64,000 bases of DNA from Caulobacter sp. 73W (GCF_041021955.1 NZ_CP158375.1:3038001-3102000); one strand, 5' to 3'; shown: positions 42,924 through 51,046, numbered from the stretch's first letter. The notes: generated from the sequence alone by a model not told the origin. Made by a program: numbers and translations.

Positions 42924-44957
42924 TCAGACGCTCCAGGGGAACAGCGCGCCCCAGTAGGCCAGCAGCAGCGAGAAGGCGGTGAAGATCACCGTCGTCACCG
43001 AGAAGCGCAGCTTGCGCCACGGGGTCCAGCTATCGACCCGGCGACCGCCGCGCCACACGATGGGCAGGATCAGCAGGGTCGCTACCGACAAGATCGCCGC
43101 CACCAGCGCGCAGGCCGAGGCGATGGTCACCAGCGGCGAGGGCCAGCTGTAGAAGATCTTGACCACGTCGTCCCCGGCCGAGGCCCAGCCGGCGAACAGG
43201 CCGGCGGCCGCCAGCCACAGGATGGCCTGGGTGGTCTGCATCAGGCTGGCCTGGCGCTGGATCGAGGTCTGGCGCAGTTCGCGGTGATCGCGGGTGAACA
43301 GGCCGATCAGGGTGGCGAGGGAGGCGATCAGGGCCACGACCGTCAGGGCGATCAGGGTGTTGACCCGGTTGAACGGCCCCACGCGCTCGAAGGTCGAGAT
43401 GCCGCTGCCGCTGAAGTAGCGGACCGCGCGGCCGTTCTCGACCACGAAGACCAGGTTCTGGGAGCCGGTGACGGATTTGAACACGCCTTCGCGGTCGGTG
43501 GCGCGCCAGGCGCGGGCGCCGCTGTCGCCGCCCGTGATCAGTTCGCCCTGGTCGTTCACCTTCACCTTGCTCAGGCCCAGGATGTGGCTGATGAAGCCCT
43601 CAAGCCCGCCATAGGCGCGGCGGGTGGTCAGGTAGGTCCCGGCATAGACAGCCGGGTCGGCCTTCACCGCCGGGGCGGAGAGCGGAGCCTCGGCCGGGCC
43701 GTAGAAGCGCTTGACGATCATGTCGGGCAGGGCGCTCGCCAGGGATGCGCCGCCTTCGGTGTTGGTGGAGATGAAGACGCCCAGGTTCAGCTCGGGGACC
43801 ACCACCATCATCGAATGGAAGGACAGGGTGTCGCCGCCATGGCCGTAGCCGCGGCGATCGCCCGGCAGGGCGAAATCCATGAAGCCGTGGTTGTTGCCCG
43901 CGACGCCGGGCGCGGGGCGCCAGCTCTGGCCCGCGAAGCCTGCGGCCGTGCGCGGGCTGTAAAGCGGGGCGCGGTCGGCGCCGAGCGAGCCGTTGTTCAG
44001 CAGGACCAGCATGTACCTGGCCATGTCGCCCGCCGTGGAAGAAGCGGCGCCCGCCGGGGCGATCTGGCCGATGAACTCGTAGGGGCGGGCCTGATAGCCG
44101 CCGCCGGCCCAGCGGAAGCCTTGCGAGGCGTCGGCCGCCAGCTCCGCCGGCATCGGCAGGGGCAGGCCGTCGCGCACGTCGCGAACTTCGCGGAAGGTCG
44201 TGCGCCACATGCCCAGAGGACGGAAGATCTGCTCTTCGGTCAGTTGCTCGAACGGCTTGCCGACGACGTTGGACACCGCCTCGCCGGCCAGGCCGACGGC
44301 ATAGTTGGAATAGGAGGGCACCATGCCCGGCTCGCGCACGCGGCGGACGCGTTCCTTCTGCAGGTAGAGCTCCAGCGGGCGGACGCGGTTGGCGTCGCGC
44401 TCGAACAGCTGGCCCATGGCGCGATCCTCGAACCCGGCGGTGTGGTTCATGGCGTGACGCAGCAGGACCTGCTGCTTGAAGCCCTGGTCGCGGATGTGCA
44501 GGCGCTCGGGCAGGTAGAGGTTCAGCGGCGCGTCCAGACGCATGCGGCCGGCCTCGACCTCCTTCATCAGGGCGATCCAGGTGAAGGTCTTGGAGATGGA
44601 GCCGATGCGAAACAGCGTGCGGTCCGGATCGACCGCCTTTCCCTGCTCCAGGTTCGAGACGCCGTAGCCCTTCTTCAGGACGACCTGGCCCCCCTGGACG
44701 ACCGAGACGGTCACCCCGGCGATGTGGTCGTCGGCCATGGCCCGGCCGACGACGCCATCCACATAGGCCTCCAGCTGGATGGGGTTCAGGGCGGACGCAG
44801 CGGGGGGCGCCGGAGTCGCCGGCGTCGCGGGACGGGTCACGGTGGGGGCCGGGCGGGGCGCGGGGGCGGCTGGCGCCGAGGGCTCGACCTGGGCCTGGGA
44901 AATCGACGCGAAGCCGAGCGCGCCAATGGCGGCGGCGAGGAAAACCTTGGCGTTCAT
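42924..44957 (-). CDS. Serine hydrolase of the class C beta-lactamase fold with C-terminal membrane domain
   Basis: 677 residues from ATG 44957 (a GTG at 44969 with GAGG before it would add 4). Signal peptide MNAKVFLAAAIGALGFASISQA, a Pro/Ala linker to about 55, then the hydrolase domain: SxxK is S120-I-S-K123 (FRIGSISKTF), the tyrosine motif YSN at 216-218, and the HGG motif in GYGHGGDTLSFHSMM. After about 520 comes a lipocalin-like part and then four hydrophobic helices (NTLIALTVVALIASLATLIGLF through FTAFSLLLAYWGALFPW). This is an esterase or D-peptidase of unknown substrate anchored in the inner membrane. It is divergent from the DUF1579 gene at 45145. Confidence 0.86.
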   Translation of the reverse strand: MNAKVFLAAAIGALGFASISQAQVEPSAPAAPAPRPAPTVTRPATPATPAPPAASALNPIQLEAYVDGVVGRAMADDHIAGVTVSVVQGGQVVLKKGYGVSNLEQGKAVDPDRTLFRIGSISKTFTWIALMKEVEAGRMRLDAPLNLYLPERLHIRDQGFKQQVLLRHAMNHTAGFEDRAMGQLFERDANRVRPLELYLQKERVRRVREPGMVPSYSNYAVGLAGEAVSNVVGKPFEQLTEEQIFRPLGMWRTTFREVRDVRDGLPLPMPAELAADASQGFRWAGGGYQARPYEFIGQIAPAGAASSTAGDMARYMLVLLNNGSLGADRAPLYSPRTAAGFAGQSWRPAPGVAGNNHGFMDFALPGDRRGYGHGGDTLSFHSMMVVVPELNLGVFISTNTEGGASLASALPDMIVKRFYGPAEAPLSAPAVKADPAVYAGTYLTTRRAYGGLEGFISHILGLSKVKVNDQGELITGGDSGARAWRATDREGVFKSVTGSQNLVFVVENGRAVRYFSGSGISTFERVGPFNRVNTLIALTVVALIASLATLIGLFTRDHRELRQTSIQRQASLMQTTQAILWLAAAGLFAGWASAGDDVVKIFYSWPSPLVTIASACALVAAILSVATLLILPIVWRGGRRVDSWTPWRKLRFSVTTVIFTAFSLLLAYWGALFPWSV

Positions 44958-45144
44958 GCGCACGGACACCCGCTCGACCTCGTATTGATTCACTGCTGAT
45001 CTGTCCCCTTGATAGGCACACTCGGCGGTGAAGGGTAGCGGCGCCGGAGCGGGAAACCGCAATGAGTGCGTAGATGCGCTAGGATGGTGCGAAGAGTTGG
45101 ATGCGCTCGCCATGGGCGGGTCGCCTGAACCGGGGGGAATAGTC

Positions 45145-45666
45145 ATGCGTCAAGTGATCGCCGTCGCCTTTTCATTGTTCGCCGCCACGGCGGCGCAGGC
45201 CGCCGAGCCGGCGACGCCGAAGGAGGCCATGGCGCCGCTGAAGCCGCTGGTCGGGCGCTGGCAGGGCGAGGGGTGGATGAGCACGCCGGCGGCGGGCCGC
45301 CAGACCTTCCTCTCCGAGGAGATCGTCAGCGAGCGCGTCGGCGGGGCGGCCCTGCTGGTCGAGGGGCTGCACAAGAGCAAGGTCGCGCCCAATCCCGTCG
45401 TGCATGACGCCATGGGGGTGATCGTCTGGTCGCCGCGCGACAAGGCCTATCGCTTCCGCACCAACCTCTCGACCGGCATGTACGGCGACCACCCGATGAC
45501 GGTGGAGCCCGGCAAGTTCACCTGGGGCATGACGGTCGGGAACGGCGGCAAGGTGGAGTACGTCACGCAGTTCACCGCCGATACCTGGCATGAGGCGGGC
45601 CGCTACAGTCCCGACGGCCAGACCTGGACCCCGATCTTCGAGATGACCCTAAAGAAGAAGCCCTAG
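45145..45666 (+). CDS. Exported DUF1579 family protein
   Basis: 173 residues: signal peptide MRQVIAVAFSLFAATAAQA, then LKPLVGRWQGEGWMSTPAAGRQTFLSEEIVSERVGGAALLVEG, the opening of a calycin-like barrel, and ending AGRYSPDGQTWTPIFEMTLKKKP. This matches DUF1579-type proteins, of unknown function. The 39 residues in frame before ATG 45145 lack sense as protein, and GGGGGG stands 9 bases before the ATG. The stop codon overlaps the convergent C13-type gene by 4 bp. Confidence 0.82.
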   Translation: MRQVIAVAFSLFAATAAQAAEPATPKEAMAPLKPLVGRWQGEGWMSTPAAGRQTFLSEEIVSERVGGAALLVEGLHKSKVAPNPVVHDAMGVIVWSPRDKAYRFRTNLSTGMYGDHPMTVEPGKFTWGMTVGNGGKVEYVTQFTADTWHEAGRYSPDGQTWTPIFEMTLKKKP

Positions 45667-46421
45667 GGCGTGGGCGGCCGGGCGAAGGCGTAGAGCGGCA
45701 GGATCGGCCGCAGGCCGCCGCCGATCCAGACCTGGGGCTCGGACGGCGGCTCGGCCTTGGTCTCGATCTCCTTGGCCGAGACGCAGGCCTTGGTGCCGCT
45801 GGCCAGGGCCATGAAATCACGCGCCGTCGCGGTGGTGCGCAGGAAGCACTCGTCGAAATAGGGGTACCTGTCGCTCTCCCCGCAGCCGAAGGATGAGCGG
45901 TCGGGGCGGGCGGCGGTCATCACCATGCGCTGCGGCCCCGCCAACGGATCGACGAAGACGCCCGAGAAGCAGGCCGAGATCACCGCGATCACCGGCCGGC
46001 CCGGGCAGGCCCCTTCAATCATCGCCGCCAGCAGGGCGGGGGATAGCCGCCCCTCGCCAAAGGTGATGCCGCGCGGCTCGCCGTGGGAGGTGAAATAGAG
46101 CAGGCAGCCGGCCTTGGCCGTGCCGCTGGTGGCCTTGAGTTGCTCATAGACGCCGCGCAGGTCGGTCTTCTTGGGGCGCGAGGCGTACTTTTCCGGCTGC
46201 ACCGAGAACTGGCTGATGTTGCTGGGGGAGAAGCCCATGGTCGCCAGTTGGGTGCTGACATCGCGGCGGGCGTTGTCGAAAGCTTCCGTCACGCCGCCGC
46301 CGTGAGCCTGGTTGTCGGCGGCGACCACCACCACGGCCCAGTCAGCGAAGGGGCTCGCAGCAAGGACGAGGCTGGGCAGGGCCAGTGCGAACGCCAAAAC
46401 GACACCCGCCAGACCCCGCAT
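45663..46421 (-). CDS. Exported C13-like (caspase/legumain fold) peptidase
   Basis: 252 residues. Signal peptide MRGLAGVVLAFALALPSLVLA, then FADWAVVVVAADNQAHGGGVTEAFDNARRDV, the strand 1 and Asn-rich loop of clan CD peptidases. The catalytic dyad is visible: H113 in LLYFTSHGEPRG and C151 in VIAVISACFSGVF. Bacterial C13 proteins of this type are periplasmic or lipoproteins; substrates, likely after Asn or Asp, are not known. Further cysteines (GCGES, DECF) may form disulfides. It lies three bases behind the PaaI-like gene and in line with sspB and ssrA. Confidence 0.83.
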   Translation of the reverse strand: MRGLAGVVLAFALALPSLVLAASPFADWAVVVVAADNQAHGGGVTEAFDNARRDVSTQLATMGFSPSNISQFSVQPEKYASRPKKTDLRGVYEQLKATSGTAKAGCLLYFTSHGEPRGITFGEGRLSPALLAAMIEGACPGRPVIAVISACFSGVFVDPLAGPQRMVMTAARPDRSSFGCGESDRYPYFDECFLRTTATARDFMALASGTKACVSAKEIETKAEPPSEPQVWIGGGLRPILPLYAFARPPTP

Positions 46422-46424
46422 GAG

Positions 46425-46895
46425 CTACTTCCTGAACTTGGAGAAGGGGGTGGGCATGGCCGTCCCGGTCGCCTTGGCCACCAGCCGGCCCTCGGCGTCG
46501 AACAGCTCGCCCTCGGTGAAGGCGATGGTCTTGCCCCATTTGACCACCCGGCCGATCCCGCGCAGCTGGCCCGGCATGGCGGGGCGCAGGAAGCTGGTCT
46601 TCATCTCAAGGGTGGGGGCGACGCAGGTCATGCCCGAGGTGACCAGGCAGGCCACCGACATGCACTCGTCCAGCATCACGCAGACGTAGCCGCCCTGGAC
46701 CTGCCCCATGGGATTGGATAGCAGATCGGCGCGTGCGTCGAAGGTCACCTCGACCTCGCGGTCGGCCTGGCTGACCCGGACAAGCTTGAAGCCGACCGTC
46801 CGCGAGCCCGAAGGCTGGTTGGTCGAGCGCTCGAACCGCTCGAGGATCGCCTCGTCGGTCAGGCTTTCAGGCGTATCCGAGGCGACGTCGCTCAC
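46425..46895 (-). CDS. PaaI family hotdog-fold thioesterase
   Basis: 156 residues. Core GFKLVRVSQADREVEVTFDARADLLSNPMGQVQGGYVCVMLDECMSVACLVTSG, where the N-P-M-G-x-V-x-G-G-x-x-x-x-x-x-D/E pattern is the catalytic hotdog helix, followed by TLEMKTSFLRPAMPGQLRGIGRVVKWGKTIAFTEGELFDAEGRLVAKATGT. It likely hydrolyses an acyl- or aryl-CoA; the substrate is unknown. It overlaps sspB by 4 bases (ATGA) and is followed 3 bases later by the C13-type gene, so sspB, the thioesterase and the peptidase are co-expressed. Confidence 0.9.
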   Translation of the reverse strand: MSDVASDTPESLTDEAILERFERSTNQPSGSRTVGFKLVRVSQADREVEVTFDARADLLSNPMGQVQGGYVCVMLDECMSVACLVTSGMTCVAPTLEMKTSFLRPAMPGQLRGIGRVVKWGKTIAFTEGELFDAEGRLVAKATGTAMPTPFSKFRK

Positions 46896-47368
46896 TTCTT
46901 TCGGAACTGGTCCAGGGAGACGACCTTGGGGCCGTCGTCATCGCCGCCGGCGCGGGGCGGCGGGGCAGGATCGGGCGACGGCTCGTCGGCGACGTCCTCG
47001 ACCTCGAACTGCAGGACGAACTGCACGCTGGGATCATAGAAGCGGGTCACCGCCGCATAAGGGATGACCAGGTTCTTGGGCTGGCCGCCGAACTTCAGCG
47101 TCACCGAGAACTGCTCGGGCGTGACGTCCAGGTCCCAGTACTGATGCTGCAGGACGATGGTCATCTCGTCCGGGTACTTGCCGAGCAGGTCGGCCGGGCC
47201 TTCGACGCCGGGAGCCCGGCTCTTGAAGGTGATGTAGAAGTGGTGATTGCCCGGCAGGCCGCTGGGATGGGCGGCGCGCTCCATGGCGCTGCGGATGACG
47301 CCACGAAGCGCTTCCTGGGCCATGGCCTCATAATGCATGAGGTCTTCGGGCGGCTTTTCCTGGGCCAT
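46892..47368 (-). CDS. sspB: ClpXP adaptor SspB (alpha-type)
   Basis: 158 residues: MHYEAMAQEALRGVIRSAMERAAHPSGLPGNHHFYITFKSRAPGVEGPADLLGKYPDEMTIVLQHQYWDLDVTPEQFSVTLKFGGQPKNLVIPYAAVTRFYDPSVQFVLQF is the dimeric SspB fold with the ssrA-binding groove (GQPKNLVIPYAAVTRFYDPSV). The flexible tail is acidic and ends VVSLDQFRKK, the ClpX-docking XB motif. It tethers tmRNA-tagged proteins to ClpXP. The tmRNA gene lies directly upstream on the same strand. ATG 47368 is preferred; the frame to 47443 adds a non-conserved leader. Confidence 0.92.
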   Translation of the reverse strand: MAQEKPPEDLMHYEAMAQEALRGVIRSAMERAAHPSGLPGNHHFYITFKSRAPGVEGPADLLGKYPDEMTIVLQHQYWDLDVTPEQFSVTLKFGGQPKNLVIPYAAVTRFYDPSVQFVLQFEVEDVADEPSPDPAPPPRAGGDDDGPKVVSLDQFRKK

Positions 47369-47481
47369 TCTCAAATCACGAACAGAAGTTGAAAGCAGCG
47401 GCGAAACTAGCGCGTCGGCAAGGTCGCGCAAGGCCGCTTTCACAAAAGCGGCGAGCGAGCGGCAAGTTTCCGGAATCGTGG

Positions 47482-47522
47482 GGAAAAGATGAGTGGGGAG
47501 GTTCTGTTGGCAGGCCCTCCCC
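47482..47522 (-). terminator. Possible terminator of the tmRNA gene
   Basis: On the minus strand GGGGAGG and CCTCCCC form a perfect 7-bp stem with a 14-base loop, followed by a weak CTTTTCC run. The exact 3' end of the tmRNA precursor is not clear. Confidence 0.35.
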
Positions 47523-47817
47523 GAGCCCCGCCTAAGGATCTGAACCCCTAGGACTTTAAGGTCGAAATCAACCTAGCGCTTACGCAGCCAGGCGGACTTC
47601 TTCAGCGAAGTTATCGTTCGCATTTAGAAAATGGCCCGATGCGGCGGAACCATACCGAGAGAAGGCAGACACTTTTACACGTCTGTCGATGCTGATCGGC
47701 CCCGCATCAATCCGGCGATAACTCCGGAAGGTTTTGGTGGAGCCGCCGGGAATCGCACCCGGGTCCAGTCCGCTTATTACGTGCGCGTTTATCTCCATAG
47801 TCCGGGCGAACCCGGAC
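47520..47817 (-). ncRNA. ssrA: Transfer-messenger RNA, circularly permuted two-piece form
   Basis: Read on the minus strand. The acceptor piece comes first: 5' hairpin GTCCGGG-TTCG-CCCGGAC (47816-47799), T-arm CCGGG-TGCGATT-CCCGG, and the 3' end GGCTCCACCA finishing at 47735. A 31-base spacer (47734-47704) follows, then the coding piece starting GGGGCCGATCAGCATCGAC at 47703, whose first 7 bases pair with the acceptor 3' strand CGGCTCC (one G-U). The tag is encoded at 47621-47583 (resume codon GCG) as ANDNFAEEVRLAA with TAA stop. The two mature RNAs come from one precursor, as known in alphaproteobacteria; the tag resembles the Caulobacter one (ANDNFAEEFAVAA, from memory). The coding-piece 3' end is approximate. 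Confidence 0.93.
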
Positions 47818-47823
47818 CCTTCC

Positions 47824-47829
47824 AATATA
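47824..47829 (-). promoter_or_regulatory. -10 element of the tmRNA promoter
   Basis: TATATT on the minus strand, 7 bases before the GGG at which the acceptor-piece hairpin begins. The -35 region 17 bases further up (GTGCAA) is weak. Confidence 0.5.
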
Positions 47830-47855
47830 GGACGCGCCGCCGAGAATTGCACCCC

Positions 47856-48599
47856 CTACGGAACTTTGAAGCCCTCCAGTCGCCCGCCAGCGGCGATATG
47901 CGCCTCGTAGGCGCGGCGATCCGCTTCAAGGTCCACCCCTCGCGGGAGCAGCACGTCTATGCGTGGATCGCGGCCACGGACCGCCGCGAGCAGGGGAGTC
48001 AGGATGCCGACGATCTGGCCGATCTCAGCCCCGTCGCAGGCGCGTCGCAGGTGGCGCGAGCGCTCATGGGTCAGCAGGGTGACGTCCCACGAAACACCAT
48101 CGAGGCAAAGGCTGGCGATCGAACCCTTGCCGTCCAGGACCGCGACGCGTGAGGGCGTATCCCAAGTGGGGAGCGTGGCGAGCTCCCGGAACGGTTCGGA
48201 GGAGGGAAGTCTGGCGTTGATGTCCACCCGCCGTGCGATCTCCGGCGCGCAGCACCCCAGGCCGGCGCGCGCCTGAATAAAGGCCTTTCCGTCGCGGCGA
48301 ACGGTGATGCGGGCCACCACCTGTCTTACGCGCAGAGCCGGTCGCCGCCAGAATTCGATGATGACCTCGCCCGGCTCGAGAATCTGGTTCTCGAGCGGCT
48401 GCAGGCCCCAAAGGCGATAGAGCAGCGGATCTACGCCGTTCTGGACCGTGGGTAGGTTTTCTCCACCCTCCAGCCGCCGGCCGGCAAGGGGCTCAAGTTC
48501 GGGAGCGGGGCGCTGGATCTTGGCGTCCCACCAATCGTTCGGATTCGGCGCGGCCTGAGCCTGGAGCGCAAGCGCGAGGGCGGCTGCGATCAGGCTCAT
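47856..48599 (-). CDS. Exported hypothetical protein upstream of ssrA
   Basis: 247 residues. Signal peptide MSLIAAALALALQAQA (cleavage before APN). The mature part is not recognised: WWDAKIQRPAPELEPLAGRRLEGGENLPTV, VIIEFWRRPALRVRQVVARITVRRDGKAFIQARAGLGCCAPEIARRVDI and a C-terminal LLTHERSRHLRRACDGAEIGQIVGILTPLLAAVRGRDPRIDVLLPRGVD. A CC pair at about 115 and single cysteines at about 160 and 185 could form disulfides. It ends 27 bp before the tmRNA -10 element, on the same strand. Base composition is like its neighbours. Confidence 0.7.
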   Translation of the reverse strand: MSLIAAALALALQAQAAPNPNDWWDAKIQRPAPELEPLAGRRLEGGENLPTVQNGVDPLLYRLWGLQPLENQILEPGEVIIEFWRRPALRVRQVVARITVRRDGKAFIQARAGLGCCAPEIARRVDINARLPSSEPFRELATLPTWDTPSRVAVLDGKGSIASLCLDGVSWDVTLLTHERSRHLRRACDGAEIGQIVGILTPLLAAVRGRDPRIDVLLPRGVDLEADRRAYEAHIAAGGRLEGFKVP

Positions 48600-48614
48600 G
48601 GCGCGCTCCTGGGC

Positions 48615-49166
48615 CTACATCCCCTCGGCGCCGCGCTCGATGGAGAGGACGCCTGTGCGGGACAGCTCCACAAGGCCGAGGGGGCGCATGAGTTCCACGA
48701 AGCTGTCGATCTTGGTCGGGGCGCCGGTCAGTTCGAAGACGAAGGACTTGGCGGTGGTGTCGATCACCTTGGCGCGGAAGATGTCGGAGACGCGCAGCGC
48801 CTCGACCCGCTCCGGCCCGACGCCGCGCACCTTGACCAGAGCGAGCTCGCGTTCGACGCCGTTGGGGTCGCGGGTCACGTCATGGACGCGGCGCACGGCG
48901 ACGACCTTCTTCAGCTGCTGCTCGATCTGCTCGATCACATGGCGCGTGCCGCGGGTCACCACGGTGATCCGGCTGGTGTGCGCCTTGCGGTCCGTCTCGG
49001 CGACGGTGAGGCTTTCGATGTTGTAGCCCCGGGCGGCGAACAGGCCGACCACGCGATGCAGCACCCCCGGCTCGTTATCGACGAGCAGGGCGAAGGTCGC
49101 GGTGTATTCGGACGCGTCGCTGGTCACGAGGTCATAGGCGGAGGCGGGCGTAAGGTCGCTGGGCAT
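48615..49166 (-). CDS. ilvN: Acetolactate synthase, small (regulatory) subunit
   Basis: 183 residues. ACT domain at about 20-95 (TATFALLVDNEPGVLHRVVGLFAARGYNIESLTVAETDRKAHTSRITVVTRG) and the C-terminal IlvN domain (VREL-type segment here ERELALVKVRGVGPERVEALRVSDIFRAKVIDTTAKSFVFELTGAPTKIDSFVELMRPLGLVELSRTGVLSIERG). It binds valine for feedback inhibition and activates the catalytic subunit. ATG 49166 follows AGAGG and starts 8 bp after the ilvB stop; the long frame beyond it through ilvB is not coding. Confidence 0.97.
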   Translation of the reverse strand: MPSDLTPASAYDLVTSDASEYTATFALLVDNEPGVLHRVVGLFAARGYNIESLTVAETDRKAHTSRITVVTRGTRHVIEQIEQQLKKVVAVRRVHDVTRDPNGVERELALVKVRGVGPERVEALRVSDIFRAKVIDTTAKSFVFELTGAPTKIDSFVELMRPLGLVELSRTGVLSIERGAEGM

Positions 49167-49174
49167 GACGCCTC

Positions 49175-50983
49175 TTAAACCAGACGTCGGCCGGCTTCGT
49201 CGATCACCTTGGTGATGTCGAGGTCGGCGTCGTCGGGCAGGATCATTTCGTTGTGCGCCTTGCCCGAGGGGATCATGGGCAGGCAGTTCTCGTGCTTCTC
49301 GACGCGGCAATCGACGATCACCGGGCCGGGGGTGTCGATCATGCGCTGGATGGCGGCGTCCAGTTCGGCCGGATCGTCGACCCGGATGCCGGTCGCGCCA
49401 TAGGCCTCCGCCAGCTTCACGAAATCGGGCAGGCTGTCGGAATAGGAGTGGCTGTAGCGCTCGCCGTGCAGCAGTTGCTGCCACTGGCGGACCATGCCCA
49501 TCCATTCGTTGTTCAGGACGAAGATCTTCACCGGCGTGCCGTACTGGATCGCCGTCGACATCTCCTGGATGCACATCTGGATCGAGGCTTCGCCCGCGAT
49601 GTCGATGACCAGGTCGTCGGGGAAGGCCATCTGCACGCCGATGGCGGCGGGCAGGCCATAGCCCATGGTCCCGGCGCCGCCGGAGGTCATCCAGCGGTTC
49701 GGCTCCTGGAAGCGGAAGTACTGGGCGGCCCACATCTGGTGCTGGCCGACCTCGGTGGTGATGCGGACGTTGCGGCCCTTGGTCAGCTCGTACAGGCGCT
49801 CGACGGCCTGCTGCGGCTTGATGGTGGTCTCGGACGCGCGGTAGCGCAGGCACTGGCGGGCGCGCCAGCCGTCGATCTGGCGCCACCAGTCGTCCAGCGG
49901 GCCGCGATTGGCCTCATAGCCGCCGGCCTTCCAAGCGGCGATCATGTCCTGCAGCACCGCGCCGCAGTCGCCGATGACCGGGATATCGACGCGGACGTTC
50001 TTGTTGATCGAGGACGGGTCGATATCGATGTGGATCTTCTTGGAGCCCGGCGAGAAGGCGTCCAGCCGCCCGGTGACCCGGTCGTCGAAGCGCGCGCCGA
50101 CGCAGACCATGACATCGCAGTCGTGCATGGCGTTGTTGGACTCGAACGTGCCATGCATGCCGACCATGCCCAGCCAGGCCGGGTCGGACGCCGGGAACGC
50201 GCCCAGGCCCATCAGGGTCGAGGTGACCGGCGCGCCGGTGATGGCCGCGAACTCGCGCAGCAGGGCGCTGGCCTCGGGGCCGGAATTGATGACGCCGCCG
50301 CCGGTATAGAGGATCGGGCGGCGGGCGCCGGCGATCATGCGGACGGCTTCGGCGATGCGGCCGGCGTCGGCGCGGACGCGCGGCTCATAGCCGTGGACGG
50401 GCTCGACCTCGTCGGGGCCGTAATAGTCGGCGCGCGCGAACTGGACGTCCTTGGGGATGTCGATCAGCACCGGCCCCGGCCGGCCCGTGGTGGCGATGGT
50501 GAAGGCCTCGTGGATCACGCGCGGCAGCTCGGCCGCGTTCTTGACCAGATAGTTGTGCTTGGTGATCGAGCGCGTGATGCCGACGGTGTCGGCTTCCTGG
50601 AAGGCGTCGGTGCCGATCAGGTGCGTCGGGACCTGGCCGGTGATGACCACCATCGGGATGGAGTCCATCAGGGCGTCCAAGATGCCGGTGACCGCGTTGG
50701 TCGCGCCGGGGCCCGAGGTGACCAGGCAGACGCCCGGCTTGCCCGACGAGCGGGCATAGCCCTCGGCGGCGTGGGTCGCGCCCTGTTCGTGGCGGACCAG
50801 GACGTGCTGCAGGCGCGATTCATGGAACAGCGCGTCGTAGATCGGCAGGACAGCGCCGCCCGGATAGCCGAACAGTGTCGTCACCCCCTGATCGACCAGG
50901 GCGCGGACCACGATCTCGGCGCCGGTCATGGAGCGGTCGGTCGGGGCGGCCGGTTTGGCGGCTTGCAGGGTCTGGGCGGTCAT
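49175..50983 (-). CDS. ilvB: Acetolactate synthase, large (catalytic) subunit
   Basis: 602 residues, a ThDP enzyme in three domains: TGAEIVVRALVDQGVTTLFGYPGGAVLPIYDAL with the catalytic glutamate in VRHEQGATHAAEGYARSSGKPG, the central FAD domain (RPILYTGGGVINSGPEASALLREFA), and the C-terminal ThDP domain (GTMGYGLPAAIGVQMAFPDDLVIDIAGEASIQMCIQEMSTAIQYGTPVKIFVLNNEWMGMV). It condenses two pyruvates, or pyruvate and 2-oxobutyrate, at the first common step to valine, leucine and isoleucine; IlvC acts next. It is transcribed with ilvN behind a leader with terminator and leader peptide. Confidence 0.98.
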   Translation of the reverse strand: MTAQTLQAAKPAAPTDRSMTGAEIVVRALVDQGVTTLFGYPGGAVLPIYDALFHESRLQHVLVRHEQGATHAAEGYARSSGKPGVCLVTSGPGATNAVTGILDALMDSIPMVVITGQVPTHLIGTDAFQEADTVGITRSITKHNYLVKNAAELPRVIHEAFTIATTGRPGPVLIDIPKDVQFARADYYGPDEVEPVHGYEPRVRADAGRIAEAVRMIAGARRPILYTGGGVINSGPEASALLREFAAITGAPVTSTLMGLGAFPASDPAWLGMVGMHGTFESNNAMHDCDVMVCVGARFDDRVTGRLDAFSPGSKKIHIDIDPSSINKNVRVDIPVIGDCGAVLQDMIAAWKAGGYEANRGPLDDWWRQIDGWRARQCLRYRASETTIKPQQAVERLYELTKGRNVRITTEVGQHQMWAAQYFRFQEPNRWMTSGGAGTMGYGLPAAIGVQMAFPDDLVIDIAGEASIQMCIQEMSTAIQYGTPVKIFVLNNEWMGMVRQWQQLLHGERYSHSYSDSLPDFVKLAEAYGATGIRVDDPAELDAAIQRMIDTPGPVIVDCRVEKHENCLPMIPSGKAHNEMILPDDADLDITKVIDEAGRRLV

Positions 50984-51020
50984 CGGGGCGGTCCGGGTAA
51001 AACTTAAGTTGGGGGATTGG

Positions 51021-51046
51021 AAAAAGAAAAAGGCCCCGAAGGGCCC
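51021..51046 (-). terminator. Attenuator terminator in the ilvBN leader
   Basis: On the minus strand GGCCC-TTCG-GGGCC (51045-51032) followed by TTTTTCTTTTT (51031-51021), about 38 bases before the ilvB start. It could also end miaA transcription, but the leader peptide and promoter between miaA and it suggest attenuation. Confidence 0.7.

Noticed and set aside
47580-47852. A 90-codon minus-strand open frame over the tmRNA gene
   Set aside because: Its end reads the tmRNA tag, and its start runs through the acceptor T-arm and spacer; it is the RNA gene, not a protein.
49167-49886. Upstream extension of the ilvN frame into ilvB
   Set aside because: Shadow of ilvB; ATG 49166 has a good ribosome-binding site.
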